A DNA stretch of 64,000 nt from Panicum virgatum (taxonomy: Eukaryota > Streptophyta > Magnoliopsida > Poales > Poaceae): contig NC_053140.1 in NCBI RefSeq assembly GCF_016808335.1, forward strand, positions 26,344,086 to 26,408,085. The letters run 5' to 3'. The notes below the pieces were generated by a model that had not been told where the DNA came from, searched no databases, and saw only the letters and a list, made by a program, of their open reading frames with translations. Positions 63,028-64,000 of this stretch are shown in pieces. Each line of letters opens with the position of its first letter. Within the stretch, counting starts at the first letter, position 1. Made by a program: the position numbers and the translations under genes.

Positions 63028-64000
63028 GTAGTGCCGGAGTAAAACAACCATAACTTCTTCATCCGGAGTCCGTTTGGGATCAATGACCACTCGTTGAAAA
63101 GGTAATTTCATAAGGCTTTCCATGGAGTAGAATTTTGGTACATGTTCTGTGCAGGATGATCAAAGAATTCAACGAAGAAGAGGCAGCAACAAACAATGGA
63201 GAAAGTGATGACGATGTCGCAAGATGTTTGGAGAACCTTGTGCACAAAAGTTGATGATTTGAAGTTGACCAACGCTAGAGGAAACAAGATTACAGGAACC
63301 ATGATGCCACCCATCTTCTCCATGGATGCTCAAGAAGCTTCCAGTCGAGTGCAATCAAAGAAAGAGACCGCTCTGATCATCGACACAAAGCACGGGAGCC
63401 TCCTTCGATCCCGACACCTTAGGCAAATCAAGAACCATGGAGACAAACCATTGGATCCATGCTACTCGCTGGTGAATCAATGGTGATGACCATGAAGCCA
63501 AGGATGCACAACAAGACGCTCCGAAGACCACAAGATCAAGATCATCGACATCTTCGGATTGATTCGTAAGAAGTCATTGTTATCATCAATATTCTGCTCA
63601 ACCCCAGAAGCAAATAGCAGCATATTTTTGGATATTCAAAAGCTCCACGAAGTTCTCGTTCCAACGAATCAAGAACCAAGTCAATCGGAGATTCTTACAA
63701 GCGGGTATGGCCAAAACATTGAAGGTTGTGCACTCTGAAAATTTCTGGACAGCACGCAGCGCCAAAAGTGAAACGGGCATAACTCCCTTGTTTGGACTCC
63801 GTTTAAAGCGAATGACCACTCGTTGGAAAGGTAATTTCTTAAAATTTTCAATAGAGCTATATTTTGGTATATGTTCTGTTGACTATACAGGAGAGATTCC
63901 ACGAAGAAGAGGCTGGAGCAACGCAATGAGAACAAGATAGAAAAGATGTCAATGACAACAATGAAGGGGAGCTTGGGCGATGTTTTCATCAAGCGTACAT
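63028..64000 (+). other. Element G2 internal region, continued; no gene supported
   Basis: Two copies of a unit containing GGACTCCGTTTAAAGCGAAT-like sequence, ATGACCACTCGTTG and TTTTGGTA(C/T)ATGTTCTGT occur at 63028-63150 (first part lies before element B, 46830-46862) and 63727-63880. Open frames of 60-100 codons show no domain. The 3' LTR of G2 is outside the window. Confidence 0.7.

Overview
This window is plant nuclear DNA, almost certainly from a grass (Poaceae). It is a dense nest of LTR retrotransposons with two DNA-transposon segments, and I find no host gene that I can defend. The evidence is grass-type Ty3/gypsy gag, pol and antisense accessory proteins, primer-binding sites of the plant tRNA-Met and tRNA-Asp type, very long GC-rich LTRs, a CACTA terminus, and coding frames broken mainly by TAG codons.

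Layout. 1-7641: a non-autonomous element (A) whose 3.8-kb 3' LTR is complete and whose 5' LTR is cut by the window edge. 7642-12660: a truncated Tat-type accessory region with a five-exon pseudogene on the + strand. 12818-14410: a 1.6-kb DNA transposon with 47-bp terminal inverted repeats lying in AT repeats. 14453-17946: a long LTR (L) on the minus strand. 18318-30480: an old minus-strand gypsy element (D), with a 4.2-kb solo LTR related to A inside its 3' LTR (TSD GTTGA) and a 1.46-kb solo LTR (G1) inside its body (TSD CTTGT). 30481-30990: the 3' end of a gypsy pol gene. 30991-33529: 5' half of element C. 33530-35439: 3' LTR and 3' end of element K. 35440 to about 38840: a CACTA-type transposon with three tRNA-like modules. 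38850-39010: an LTR tail. 39011-41939: 5' half of Tat element E (minus). 41940-44782: 3' part of Tat element H (plus) with an antisense gene and a 12 x 60-bp array. 44783-46862 and 63023-64000: element G2. 46863-63022: element B, a complete 16.2-kb Tat element with matching AGAGC target duplications.

The clearest nest runs H <- G2 <- B: H's 3' LTR is interrupted by G2, and G2's body by B. Element B carries gag, protease, reverse transcriptase, two RNase H domains and integrase in one + strand frame interrupted by four stop codons. Convergent to it on the minus strand is a five-exon gene whose introns all have GT-AG ends and whose exons sum to exactly 1131 codons, with two in-frame stops. A homologous gene is seen at 9485-12660 and a related one at 42437-43144, so this accessory gene is a standing part of the family.

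By eye, the LTR pairs of A and B differ by about 1.6-1.7%. At an assumed 1.3e-8 substitutions/site/year that is roughly 0.6-0.7 million years. D is older, at about 4-6%.
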